Origin: Galdieria partita
Lineage: Eukaryota > Rhodophyta > Bangiophyceae > Galdieriales > Galdieriaceae
NCBI GenBank assembly: GCA_025991245.1
Contig: BQMJ01000018.1
Span: 204,233 to 268,232 of the forward strand
DNA: 64,000 nucleotides
Reading direction: 5' to 3'
The stretch's first letter is position 1. Each line of letters begins with the position of its first letter. The notes beneath the pieces were generated by a model, which saw only the letters and a list, made by a program, of their open reading frames with translations, searched no databases and had not been told where the DNA came from. Shown piece after piece: positions 44,213 to 57,100 of this stretch. The position numbers were made by a program, and so were the translations under genes.

Positions 44213-46324
44213 CTATTGCCAACTTAAGAAACTGTGACGAACTCTTCGAAGTAAGTCGGGTCCAAAATCCCCAAAAAGGGGACGATCAGTAGAAGAGAAT
44301 GCTCTTTCAAGTCCATTCAATATTTCTTTGTCAATGAGCATTTCTACATCTCTTTCACAAAGAATAACAAGCTCACAATTGGAAGGAATCGTAAAAGATT
44401 CACTTTCAATAGACATTCCACTACTGTAACAACGACTTTGATCACCCAACTCACGTAAAACATTGAATGCTAATTTTGTACTAACTACAATAAGCATACA
44501 ATGACTCTTAACTGGTGCGTTGGATAAAACTTGGTCATAAATAGGAACAAGAAACTTTTTAGCTTCTTCAACAATATCTGACCAGCCAATTCGTTCCGAT
44601 TTCCAACGACCTTTACACGCAACTCCCACAATAAGAACTTTAGAATCAACGGGAGATTGCAATTTGAATATAATATCAGGACTACGCGAATTGATGTCTA
44701 TTGGAATATAGACCTTGTCAAAACAAAGTGCTTCTTGAATAATCTTGTTCCATTCATTACTTTCATAAGTTTTCCGTTTCTTGTTTGATTCACTCCTTGA
44801 TTCAGAAACACCAACAGATCTCATGTAATCAAGAGGTAAAGGTTCCCTGATGGGAAGTTTCATTTCTTTAAATATGGCAGATAACTGACACAACAACTCC
44901 CTAAACTCATTTCGTACTTTGGACGAAAGCATCAAAATAAGTCGGATAGCAACAATTCCTTCAAATACTCGACACTTTGAAGAGAAGAAGCAATCAACTG
45001 GCTCTAATTTGAGTGATCCAAGAAGTATCTTTTCCAATAACGAGAGAGATGATAGATACTCAAAGTTTCCAACGAAAACTTTTGGAATCAGCACTTGAAA
45101 AGTATCCTGATCAATAGGATATCGATAGAGTCCCATTTCGTTAACTGCGTCAAACAAATAAGATTCCGAGTTTAGTTCATCATATACTTTGAAAGGTATA
45201 TGAAACAGAGCCATCATCAATAATATGCCAAATTCAGTCTTTTTGTCCTCGTCTGAAGTTGATATGTGTTGTATAAACGGTTCAGCACAGATTCTTTGGA
45301 AACCATCCTCATTCATACGTGATAGACATTCATCTTTCAACATAAAAGGCTGTCCTCTTGTTTGTACAAAATTCAAAAGCATATTCACTGCACGAGTAAC
45401 CAAGCCAGGGACTCCACCGGTACATTCCAATAGTGCCTCTGCCAATTCATCTACTGAAAACGAAGAACTACATAGAATATCACAAATACGATGTTGAACT
45501 TGTCCTTTGAGAGTGCTCTTTTCAAGGAATTCAACGATATTGGAAGAGCTTAAAGGTGATAACGAAATAAAATGTAGCAACACCCTTGGCCCAAAAGCCA
45601 CAGAATTCTTAATTCTTAAACCAGTGCTTTTCCCAACAACAATAAAGAATATATTGTCTTGTTTACAAAGTTGCCTAATAATACCGAAGAAGTCGTTATA
45701 TGGAAAAACTTCACCATCTTGGGTCCTTTCCAAATCGAATTCGCCATAACTTTCGTCTAGAGCACCGACTTCATCAAAAGCAACAAGAAGAAACTGCTCA
45801 GAAGAAATACCCAAAATCTTCCGCAGCTCAGGAAGTAAAAATTCTGGATAGAGCGGAATCTGTTTGTAGACGTCTTGAGGCCTCATAAATGACAAACCAA
45901 CCTGACTACAAGCAGATCGGTATAATAAATAGTAAAGAGCCCACTTCAGACTTCTTTCCTCAGGGTCGGTTTGTTCAAGATCTCTCAAGTCCACGTACAA
46001 AAGGTTGGAAGTTTTCAACTTATCTAAAAACTCTTTCTTGGAAGAGTTCGAAGCAAAAGAAGCAATGGAAGTTTCACTAAACCTCCGTATCAACTCCAAA
46101 TAGTTAACACAAAAAGTAGTTTTGCCGGATCCAAACATATGAGGCGCGAATGGAACGGTCAAACGGTAATTGAGGCTGCTTGATTGACCCTTAAGTTGCT
46201 TTCGGTTTTTGTGAAGTTCGTAAAGTTTTCTTGTAACAAGAGAAACATCCTCTTCACGATCTACAAAAACAGGCTTGAACGTGTTGTCAGTCGCCCACCT
46301 TTCACCTAAACTCATCATCGCCAA
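44213..46324 (-). CDS. P-loop (STAND/archaeal-type) ATPase with degenerate nuclease-like C-terminus
   Basis: Intact, intronless, 703 aa. It shares the layout of the 39804-42462 gene. VDREEDVSLVTRKLYEL leads into FAPHMFGSGKTTF (Walker A, near residue 63), QFLLVAFDEVGALDESYG (Walker B, near 183), and CTGGVPGLVTRAVNMLL (near 302). The C-terminal part has SRSPDIIFKL (near 548) and VLIVGVACKGRW (near 565), a possible PD-(D/E)XK core with Ala-Cys-Lys in place of Glu-x-Lys. Either a member of the archaeal-type ATPase families reported as expanded in Galdieria, or of the Crinkler/RHS-type NTPase-nuclease group; sequence reading alone does not decide. Substrate unknown. Confidence 0.75.
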   Translation of the reverse strand: MAMMSLGERWATDNTFKPVFVDREEDVSLVTRKLYELHKNRKQLKGQSSSLNYRLTVPFAPHMFGSGKTTFCVNYLELIRRFSETSIASFASNSSKKEFLDKLKTSNLLYVDLRDLEQTDPEERSLKWALYYLLYRSACSQVGLSFMRPQDVYKQIPLYPEFLLPELRKILGISSEQFLLVAFDEVGALDESYGEFDLERTQDGEVFPYNDFFGIIRQLCKQDNIFFIVVGKSTGLRIKNSVAFGPRVLLHFISLSPLSSSNIVEFLEKSTLKGQVQHRICDILCSSSFSVDELAEALLECTGGVPGLVTRAVNMLLNFVQTRGQPFMLKDECLSRMNEDGFQRICAEPFIQHISTSDEDKKTEFGILLMMALFHIPFKVYDELNSESYLFDAVNEMGLYRYPIDQDTFQVLIPKVFVGNFEYLSSLSLLEKILLGSLKLEPVDCFFSSKCRVFEGIVAIRLILMLSSKVRNEFRELLCQLSAIFKEMKLPIREPLPLDYMRSVGVSESRSESNKKRKTYESNEWNKIIQEALCFDKVYIPIDINSRSPDIIFKLQSPVDSKVLIVGVACKGRWKSERIGWSDIVEEAKKFLVPIYDQVLSNAPVKSHCMLIVVSTKLAFNVLRELGDQSRCYSSGMSIESESFTIPSNCELVILCERDVEMLIDKEILNGLERAFSSTDRPLFGDFGPDLLRRVRHSFLSWQ

Positions 46325-48636
46325 AACAAAATCGGTAATATATGAGATCGTTGGTGCTTCAAAGAATTTCTCGGTTATAAAAAGATAAATAGCACTAAAA
46401 ATAAACTTGCTTTAGTATTGGAGGAGTCATAAACTACCACGTATATGTTTTATTTTATGAAATACATTTAGCTTTCACTTTTCAGTTTTATTTAGCACTA
46501 TTTGGCTTAAGCTCTTTGTCAGTAAAGCTTTCTAAAAAGCTTGGCTAACCTTTCTCTAAGAAACTATATGGTTTGTAACTTCCAAAGATACCCAACGCAC
46601 ATCTGTATTGCTTGTCGCAATGGTTTAATTGTTGTGGTTGCAGAACTGATGGCTAAGTAGCTTTTACTGATACCCTTTTTTAAGTAAATAAAGTTTCTTT
46701 ATAGAATTTTTCTTTTTCGAATTTCAACAAGAAACTTTTTGAAAATTGCATATAGAGGATTTTGATTCTTTTTGAGTATTCCTGAAACCTTTTACTCGTT
46801 CGGTCGTACCCTTCAATGACTGGACTTGAACCTTGAGGTTTATAAAGGTACATTTTCAGTCCCAATGTATATACTTTGCAGCCCAGAACCTTTTTGAGAA
46901 CTGTTGATCCTTATGTTTTGGTCTGTATGCAGGCGTTCAGTAAGTGTAATATCGTGAAAAATCACCTAGGTAAAGAGGCTCCTATTTGTCGTTAAGTTTG
47001 AATACTTGTCCTCTCTACATGTCCTTTAATGTTGTTGAGAATCCTCGTCTTACCTCAGTCTTCAATGTCCTTTGCAGTCTTTAAAGTTGACTCTGTGTTC
47101 ATCTAATACACTGCTTCTCTCTTATTTGCTAGTTTGTTTCTAGTAAAGGTCTCCCTTTCCAGGTGGAGAGAAGAGACCGCCCTTGACAACTGAGCTACGA
47201 AATTCAAAAGTGAGTCCCAAATTGCTAAAGCAAATTTGGTCCAAGTTTATTCGTAGAAAAAGTCTTTGCATCGTTTTTGCTTGTTTCCTTATTGGCTTTA
47301 CCTGAGGATAGCACTTGGAGTGCACAGGAGGATGAAAGACCAAGAGTTCATCTTTGGTCAATTCAAAGCCAGAATTGGATGAAGAAGCGATTTACTTGAG
47401 AAGCTTTGCTACGAATGGAAAGAGAAATCTATTTGGACATAACTATGATAGTTTTGCGCATTATTGGTTCCTTAGATAGAAACAGTGCTAAAGAGAATAT
47501 TTCTGGAGTAGTAACATAGTCGACCCCTCTTTAACCTGAGATAGTTGTATATACATACTTATGGAAAGTTTTATCTTACTAAGCTTGGCGAAAACATAGT
47601 AGCTTACCAAATAGATCGTTTAGTAAATACCCAAAGTATTTTAAAAACCAAGGCAGAAGACCGAGTATTATCTACGAAACCAAACCTTGATCAGTACGAT
47701 AAGGCAGATCAGTGTATATCGAATTGATAAAGTGCAGAGATCTTGAAAAATATTCTATTTGACTTAATTGTCTAGTGGTTTGAATGATTAGGATAAACAA
47801 CAAGATTTTCCAAGGTTATATCAAATTTAGAGAACATATCCATATTTTAAAGCTGCTTTGGCAAAATAGTTTGAAACCAAATTTGCAAGCAGAAATAATC
47901 GTAAAGATGACAGAAAATGAACAATTGATGATTACAAATATAGATGCATAAGTTGATGGTGTCATAGGTTCTATTTTACTCTGCATTATCAATCTCATGA
48001 GAGAAGATCTGGAGTGAATTGGACTCAAGTATTGGCTCCATTTCCTATAGTGGTTTGGAAGTCTGATATTGCAACTTTTTATCCTCCGATGAAGCAGATT
48101 TCGTTATTCCGTAAGTTTCAATGAAGTAATTGGGGCCAGTACTATGAAGGAATTAAGTTCTAGTTGGGAAGACACTAAAGTCTGCATCAAGATTGGATTG
48201 TACAACTTTTCAGTTCAGGAGAGTATATTTAAACGCTAAGGAAGGGACAAAGAATTGACTGATTCATTAAGAGCATCAATTTGAGATAGTCATTTGTTTA
48301 GATTCATTCAATTGATTAGTGACTAAGTTGCAGCAGCTATATTAGAATAATCACAATGCTTTCAGATATTCAGATAAGTGAGCTGTTCGTCGTTTTCGCT
48401 ATGTTTCTTCTTTTTTAACAATCTCAATATATTATTTGCTTCAATCTAATTCTCACGTATCTTTCAGATAAACAATGTGACAATTGATTCTCAGGGAAAT
48501 ATTAAAGGACAAGGAAGGCTACACGCTAAGCAAAATAGGTAACTGCTAGAAATTAGCTTTTATTCTCAATTCATTTGATAACGCTTTATCTCTAAATGAA
48601 CCAATGATTTCTCCACGAGCTAATTCTATGGATTCT
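46325..48636. other. Gene-free stretch between ATPase gene and recombinase relic
   Basis: About 2.3 kb of AT-rich DNA with only short frames (for example 47,140-47,361 minus). None is recognisable. The left end should contain the promoter of the 44213-46324 gene. Confidence 0.5.
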
Positions 48637-50187
48637 TCAAGGCTGATCCAATTTTTCCTTTGTGTTTTTTAGTAAGTCTTCTAAGAATTCGTATATAAAT
48701 TTTCGATACGAATACAAAGATAGTCCCGATTATTCATTTTTCTCCAAGAAGCTCCAAAATTTCCGTTGAGACCACGTAAAGATTGATGATCTTGAACTCC
48801 TAAGTAATATTCTTGAATAACCCTTCTTATATTCGACAAAGAACTATCCATGAATATCCCAAGATTGGGATTATAGGTTCTGTTGGTTGATTCTCTTAAT
48901 TTTTTTTTTGTATTTTTGTCTATGAATAATATCCTCTACTCTTCTTTCAACTTCCTTTTCAATATAAACTTCGACAGCATCTTTGTTTTGATCCATTGGC
49001 TGCTGTTCATTAGAACTAGTTGCAGTTAGTAAGTTCTTCGAAAATGATATGAAATCGGGATCCCTTTCATTTCTGGTGTTTGAAGATTTTCAAAATAAAC
49101 AGCATCTTGAATGAAACTTTTAGACAGAAAATTGAACAACAAATCTTGTTCTTGAATCCATTTAAAACAATACTTCTTCTTCAATTCCATAGGAGGTTCA
49201 ATATAATCGCTTTCAATCTTATAAATTTCATCTCGTTTGAATCCAGCTAAAGCTTTGATGGCATCGGTAGTAGCGTTGGATATGGAGATAATATATCGCG
49301 ATTGGATTTCCATAATCCTTGCATTCTTGATTCATCTATAGGAACTCCATATGAAGTCATGGTATTTGATGCAAAATGTCTAGCTGCATGAAAGATATTA
49401 CCAAGACCCATTCTTGATTCATTATGTTTTTTTGTTCATAAAATCCCTGTGGGTATTGTAGTTGATGAATACAATTTTTTCTCTTCTCAAGGGAACCATC
49501 TCAAAAAATTGTCGAATTAACTCGATAGCCAATGCTGTTACAGAACATATTCCATAGTCCTTGTTTCTAGTAAAGTACATAGCATCCTTTGTTTCATAAG
49601 TATTGCTCTTACTAAATTCAGAAACCAAAGCAACACACGGTATTTTGGGTCTTTCATCATTCAGGTCTTCAACTTCTTTGAATTTAAAATCAGTAAAGCT
49701 TAATGGAGTGAAAGTGCTCATTTTTGATGAAGTAAAACATCTCAATAGCAAACAGTTTCGATGAAAAGGATGGCGTATTAGATTTTCTGATAGTTTCAAA
49801 ACGCCTTCGTAGCTGTAAGCTAACTTCTTATTGATTTCACCTGGAACATCTACCCATTCACTTACATCACTTCCTTTTCTTTTCAATTCCATTTCAGCTT
49901 GTCTATTTTTCGCCAAGATAAGAGAATCATTGAGCTCATAATAATGGAATCGTTCACCCGTTTTTCTAAACCTATAGTCTCTAAGCACTGATAACGTAAA
50001 TAAGTGAATTTAGGGTGAAATCATTCTCGAGTAATTTCTTTTTCAAGTACTCATTGATTACCTTGGGAGTAAGACTAGAGTTCTCACCAAAATCTCCAGG
50101 TGCTAGAAAACTTTCCAGTTCCTGCATTTTCCTCTTTCTAGATGAAGCTTTACTGTGGATAAACATCTGTTCCAATTCTCGATTCAT
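48637..50187 (-). pseudogene. Crypton/Ndc10-type tyrosine recombinase relic with GCR1_C-like tail
   Basis: Minus-strand pieces in consistent order, separated by frameshifts. 49981-50187 and 49422-49988 give a helical N-terminus and FTRNKDYGICSVTALAIELI, like the conserved block before the catalytic region of Crypton/Ndc10 proteins. Next (about 49,313-49,420) comes GLGNIFHAARHFASNTMTS, with an H-x2-R pair typical of tyrosine recombinases. Then 49026-49313 gives SRYIISISNATTDAIKALAGF and PPMELKKKYCFKWIQE, the family's Tyr region and AGF...FPW-type block. Last (about 48,637-48,990) are a coiled coil and SSLSNIRRVIQEYYLGVQDH, resembling GCR1_C DNA-binding domains. At least five frame breaks make it non-functional as read. 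Confidence 0.72.
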
Positions 50188-53100
50188 TTGCCCTTCCTTT
50201 CAAAAAGTCCCCCCACCCCTTTTTCCCTCCAGAAATCACTCCTTAAATAGACTTCCCGTTTCTCATCTAGATGAGTTCTCAATTCTTCTATATTCCTACC
50301 CTTTTCTTCTCTAGGAGAGAAAAAAGGGAAATTCTCCTTCTTCTCCTTTTACTATTCAAACACCTGCTACCACTCCTACTAGTCCTAGTTTGGAGTTCAA
50401 GATAAAATAATACAATTTCAATTCTATAGGCCTCAACTTACTTGAAGCTACTTCTAAGAGAGGAATTAGTATCAAGGGTAGCAGGAAGCTGTTGAATATA
50501 GCTAGAAACATCGACAACTGACATTCACGAATACGATGAAATGGAGTCTACTTCTATTGGACACAATTTCTATATAGACTACCTAGGAGACATCCTTGCC
50601 AACTACACATTCAATTATATGAGCCATGAAGACTTCCGAACGACCGTTGACTTGTCTTTTTAATGTACCCGTATCTAGCCTTCATATTGAAGCATGAGTA
50701 TCCCATCAGGAATGCCTTCATGTTCATGAGGCTGCTTCTTTTTGACAAAAAACTCAAGGTAATGATTGAAAACTTTTTTTGGGTGAAATCTCCAAACTTG
50801 AATAAAATGGACAATTTCTCAAAGATTTGCAAAGGAGATATCCTAGAATATCTTGCAAGAAGCATTTCTCAAAAGTATACAATAGCACCATAATACTCGA
50901 GTAGTATTTCAACTTGTATCAAAAATATTATCAATCTTTCAGCCTCCATAATCCATGCACAAAAGCAGTTGGGAATTATAGTTTGTATTACTCTTCCAAC
51001 AGTATACATCAACGCCAGGAAACCACGTAAAACTGAAACGGGAAGACATTATATTATTCTCTGCCGATAAGTGTTGTTTGAGAACCAAAATTTCTTCAAG
51101 TCAAGGTGGGAATTGTTTTTGTGTCAAAGTTATCCAATAGTTTATTCTAAAGTTGAGATGTACTTGATTTTCTTGAATCGTTTGGATATTATTAAACTTG
51201 CACGTTGTTGAGACAGTAGAGCTTTCATGCCAAAACAAATACAAACGAGTTGTTCAAATCACCTTTTCCATATCGTTGAAGATTGCTTTGGTTGAAATAG
51301 ACGGAGTGATGATGGCAGCTTTCAACCTTCCGTTGATCGACTTGAAGAAACCACCAAAGTTGCGATATATGAGCTAGTTAACTGGGAATTATATAAAGCT
51401 TTATGATTTTTTCAGTGCTTGACCAGTTGTATGTGTCCAAATTGTGCAACAAATATTTTTCCAAGTTTGAGTTTTGTTGTTGCGTTTTAGAATACATGTG
51501 GAGAATAGCCAACTTTGAAAGTTTTCATGAGATTGGTGTTTTAATAGAACTGTTGTAGATGCTTCTGTGTTGTTCATCAGAGAAACTCTGAGGGAACTAG
51601 AGAGTGAGTCCAGGTACTAAGTTCATAGCGTCTTCTAGTATTCTGGGTAAGGTTGAAAAGTTCCTGAGTTGCTGCTTTCTTCCCTTTTTGCTTTTCTCTG
51701 TTGGTTTTACTAGTTTAGGCAATTCTTTGTCTTGAGAAGCCACCCTTGACCACTCAGAATCTCCCACTTTGGAGTGTTCTAGTGTTTCCAGAATTTTCCG
51801 TGTTTTATTGTTGAATTTTGTGAAACATAGACTGTTTGATGCTTTGTGGTGTTTTAGATGCAGAGGAGGAAGTGGCTCGAGGGTCTTTGTTGGTGACTGT
51901 TGTTGTCAAGGGACAAACAAGGCAAGGTTCTTGCAACGATACTTATTATATGAGTCATGACGCTATGCTACTATGGAGAGTTTTCATATGTAGAACTCAC
52001 AAAATAGAAAGAGTCAACAATCGATTCTTTATTTTCGCAATTGAATTATATAAAATAGAATATGCGACACTTGGTCCATGTATTCAAGCTGATTGAGAAA
52101 CTTGACTAGATTCTTTATCAACATACTTGTAGGCAAAATACAAATTATATACATGTGTCACTTCCAATGTTTACTTGAATCACGTTTTGTTGATAATTGA
52201 AACACTCGACCAGATTGTATAAACTCAAATCTGCAAAAGTCTAAAACGTCCTTGTTACTGGTAACACAAAATTCACAGTCCTCCAAGTTGCAAACAGTTC
52301 AGCTAGACATTGATCAGCACAAATGTTCACTCTACTTGACGAAATTTCTCTATGACAACTTGGCGACTACACACTAAATCGTTCCAAGTTATGGGAAACA
52401 CGCTCTTCTTGTTGAAAGTGGCAGATTATACTTTCTTGAAATGATTCCTATCGACTAGAGCTCAATGTTCTCCAAATCAACTTGAAGCAAGTAAATCTTC
52501 AAGGTAAATAACAAAGGTGAGTTTATCTCACTATACAATGGCGGGCTTTACTCTCAGGGGTATGTCAACGATCATTCTAACACAACGGTTCTCTTCAAAT
52601 AGTGCAACGTTAGAGGATCAGTAGTATTCTAGGTAAACCTTTGAGTGGAAGGTTCCCTTGGAAAGTGCTCACTAGGTACATATGAAACTATATGGCGTGT
52701 GCACTTTTGACGGTACTCAAAGAGCTCTTCAACACAACTATTCCCAATCTTCCTTTTGTGATTGTTTTGCTCAATTGTGGCTGTAGTTGCTTTGTTACCA
52801 CCTGTTTTGAAGTGGATAAAATTGTTCCTTTTTATGAAAATATAAGTAGTTGAATTTAGAGGAGAACTTTTTAGTACGAAAAAAACTTTGAAGTTTTATG
52901 ACTTTGCACTTTTTGAAATACCAACCAAGGCCCGGTTTGGTTTGTTCGTTTCCTGTCAACAACTTGGCTTGAACCTCAAAGTCGCTTTCAAGTTTTTGTC
53001 CAATGCAGCGTAGGTACTTTCAAGAGAATTGTTAATCTTAATTCCTTGACTCTTTTAATACAGTGACCCTGCGGATTATTGGGGAACCAGTCGGCACAAA

Positions 53101-54100
53101 GGCTCCAAATAGTCTTTGTGATTGAACCCTTTCGGCGATACAGTCTTGTAATGTAACCTGGTTTTTGAAGTCGAATTGAACTGTTGTCCTGTGAACAACA
53201 GAGGAGGACTCTCTCTTGTGGAATAATTACCAAGATCGTTTGTAACAATCGGAGTATATTCTGAGTTGATTCTCTTTGGATCTTCACAAAAACGATTCTT
53301 GTCATTGTCAGTTTTTGTCTATTGAGAATCTATTGTCCAAATGGAGAGGGGAGATTGGCTCGTGGCAACTCAACTGCGCAGTTCAACTGTGAGTTGCTGT
53401 TTCGAAATCTGACGTGAACAGAGTTTGTACACCCACTTTGAAGCATCTTTACGTCGTTGTTTGCTAATCTTACTCGATGAGGTCACTTGAAGGATGCAAT
53501 TTCAAAACAAGACTTGGAAGAAAAAGAGTGTCTGATGGGAAAAACTTTCACAAAAGAGAGGCTTCGCAACTCGTCGGCATAGTTTATGTTTGGAATAGCT
53601 ACCGTAGTCTTTTGTGCTCAAGTCTATAAATACTCAGCAGTTGACAGTTTGTGAGACACAGTTTTGGAAAGGATATTGTTTGAATAGTATTACTGTTAGC
53701 ACTTAAATAGCCCTGTCTTTCTATTGGGAAATCACAACCAGTTATACAACGTACAATTCTATAAAAAGGCTGACAATCACAAAGTATACAAACTGACAAC
53801 TGTCGACGAAATTATGAATACATTGCTCATTTTAGACAGCGATTCTTTCAGCATATTAAATTATTTTACTGAGCAACATTCCTAGATATGTGCAAGATAT
53901 TCCAGGATCTTCCTACGTTGCAAAGCAAAATTGAGCAAGAAATGAATATTTTATTCTTGATACCCTGCTTACTTGAACGATCGATCTTCATACTGGTGGG
54001 TACGGTTGCTAAAATTTTATTTTCGTAGAAGTCTAGCGTTCGTGAATTAATATACGCTTAATTTCGTGACTAGTTAATTATACAAGAAGAACTCTAGCCA
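50188..54100. other. Subtelomeric gene-free DNA, proximal part
   Basis: About 3.9 kb. Near 50,188-50,400 is a C/T-rich stretch upstream of the recombinase relic. Two adjoining plus-strand frames (about 50,540-50,662 and 50,663-50,893) look slightly protein-like (YLGDILANYTFNYMSHEDFR) but are unrecognised and broken by a stop. The rest has no supportable coding or RNA gene. Confidence 0.5.
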
Positions 54101-57100
54101 ACATTTGGATTGTCATAATGATAAAAATGTCTGAAAGGCAAGCAATTTTTTCTATTCAATTGATAATAAAAAATGTACACGACCGCAATTTCATTTATAG
54201 ACAAATTACCTTGTCATTTGTATACAAACGAGAAAGACTTTTAGCGAAGAAAGAAAGACAAACACCAATTGCAATACACAGCACAAAAAAAGACCATTAT
54301 AGAAGAAAAATACAATTGACAATATCTAAGAAATCGAATCTTGGCAATTTGCATATGCTTTAACCCACTTCAGGAGAGGCGAGAAACTCAAGGTTTAGCC
54401 ACTTTGACTCACAAAGGTGTAAACAGAGAGACTTCAAAGAATCAACGCAAATTCTTAAAAAAAGGCAAAGACTAGAATTGACCATTCAAGTTTTACCAAT
54501 CAGCCAATCAGAATTATTCATAATTGGACAGAGCTGGGGCCAATGCAGTAGAGCTATCACCCAACGCCCAAAAAAGAAAGTTCTCGTATCGCTTCTTAAC
54601 AAAAACTTTATTATGAAGAACAACTATACAAAAATGCTTCTAAGACCAGAGTTTAAAAGAAAAGTTTCAAACAACCCAATATCGATCAAAACAATAAATA
54701 GAGAAGCAAGACAATTGACATGAGAAGCTAAATTTATCACAGAAACTTATTGAAGACAACATGTACTTGTGAGAGTTCCACATAGAATATTCAATTGAAA
54801 AGAAAAAAAGAAAACCAAAAATTTCTGGCAGCAACAATATTAGCTCAAAACAAACTACTCAGCCAAAACAAGGAAAAACACAATCAAATTTCTAAATTAC
54901 AGGAAGTCTAGGTGAAGAAAAAGTTTGCGAATTTTATATAACCCAGTGGCGAATTAAAATAATTAGGAAAACATATAAAAGCGGACCATACAAAAAGTTC
55001 GGAATAAAATACATTAAAACTATAAAGTTTTCTATAATAAACAATGCTGAAATCATTTCCAATTGCACTGTGATGTGAAAGAGGAAAAAGATTAACATAA
55101 AAAACACCTAAAGTAGTATCTGGAAAATATTATATATTCAAAAACCATACACACTCAACAAGAAGAAATGCAATTTTACAAAGAAACCTCTATTCTTTAC
55201 AAGAGACTAAATTAGAAAGTGCTATCTGTGAAAACAATACTAGCAAATAATATATAGAACCTTAGAAGATTGTGCTGCAAATGAAAAACTTGTTGCATTG
55301 TAGATTTTACTATTCTGAATTAGAATCCAAGCTGGGTCGTTGGGAAATCCAGTAAGAAGTCATTTGAGTTCACATGAGGGTTCATTGATTCATTTCCCCT
55401 CACTTTCCTCTATTGCCTTTTTGGGCTGCGTTATGTTCTACGGAGCCAATTCTCGACAAAATTGAAAAATTTTTTGGAAATTTTTTTAAAGCAGATATTT
55501 GTGGAAAAAAGTTGTAGAAAATGATTTGTATATACTAATTTGTGTTTTCTTGTTTCATATGAACTTTTTCACGATTGGCCAAAAGTAAGCTCCAACTGTC
55601 TAAAAAATGGCTAGAGTGCCATTTATTTGTAAATATAAAAATAAGTAGTGGTCGAAATCAACAGAAATGAAAGAGTAAAAGAATCGAACTTACCAAGCTC
55701 TTCTTTCATACTCCATTGTCCTCTGGAAAAGTTGAGGAAAGACCGACGATTGATTCAAAATCTCCATGGTACATTTTTGCATACATGACATAGTTTGAAA
55801 TTCTTGAGCCAGTTTGCAAGTACACTAGAATATTTACAAGTAGAGCTTCTCCTGCAACTTCTCAAGTGCCACAGTATTTCAAGTTGAGGCGTTAACAAAG
55901 ACTGCTAGTCTCAAACTTGATCTTGTTTCCTATTAAAACGTAGAAATGAATATGTACCTCAGTAGAAGGCATTCATTTAATTTTTATTCGCCAAGTACCG
56001 ATTTAAACGCTAGATAAGTATGAAAAAAAAAACGCATTGAAATTTCTTATGGTAATAATGGAAGAAATAGAATTTCGATTGGAGGACTTCCCAAACAAAG
56101 AGTTTCAAATAGAAAATTCTAGAGAAGAGAGCTAGGAAGAAACCAAAATATTATGCAATGCATACTAAAAGACTAAAAAAGTATTCAAAGATAAGAAAAC
56201 AAAGAAGAACAAATTGATTGTAGAGAAAAAGAGTGAAAGTACAATACGACCAATAAGGAAAAATGCTAAGCAGTGATATAATTTTCTAATAGTTATTGCG
56301 CAAAGTATTGACCAGGTGGACATAAAGCAACAAGAAAGAGGAAGAACAGCAGACATGATGGAATATTAATGTTGTCATTGTTAACTGCTTCTTTCAATTG
56401 AAAGCCTTTTTTATGGCATATGTATGGTATTGTTTCTCTTTTGGTTCAATATATATACCATCAGCAAAGTAGCATTATAGTATACAAAGATACTCACAGA
56501 ATGAAATAAGTAGTATACAATGATCATAAGAAAATAAAACCCTGTTTTGCCAAATTGCTAAGTGATAGGTAGGACTACATAAGGAAAAAAATAGGGCGAA
56601 ACAAGGTTGTACTCTTCAAACCACTGTCAGCGAATCGAGAAAGACTCTGATACAGTAGATGGTAAATAGTCCTGTTGCAAAAAACGGAAAGTGGAGCCAA
56701 TTTAGTTTTGCAAGATTTCAAGTAAATAATGAATTATGTTAGCTCCAAACCAATGAGAACGTTTCCCCAAAACAAGTACTAGAGAAAATTTATGATCAGT
56801 CAAAAGCGGTACAAGTGCACGAGTATGTTAGGGGATGAAGATTTCATAGGCGAAGATGAACTGACACGAATAGATCAACAAGCAAAACAAAACTTGAACA
56901 CTACCCAATATGAAAGCAACAAGGTAAGTCAAAATATGTGAATCGTTAAATAATTGTTTGCTTTATAAGATTGGCTTCACGAGAACACAATTCAATGAAG
57001 GAAAGCGCTTGACGTATGTCAGAGGACACTAGACAGTTCTTTTTTTATTAGGACTTTGTTACGTTTCTTTCTTTCTTACACTTATTGACTAATAAATGAG

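Noticed and set aside
50540-50893. Possible second gene of the Crypton-like element on the plus strand
   Set aside because: Two short frames are broken by a stop, are unrecognised, and Cryptons normally encode a single protein.
54118-54723. Two 81-codon plus-strand ORFs in the A-rich region
   Set aside because: Lys/Ile/Asn-rich composition reflects base skew; no conserved features and no partner exons.
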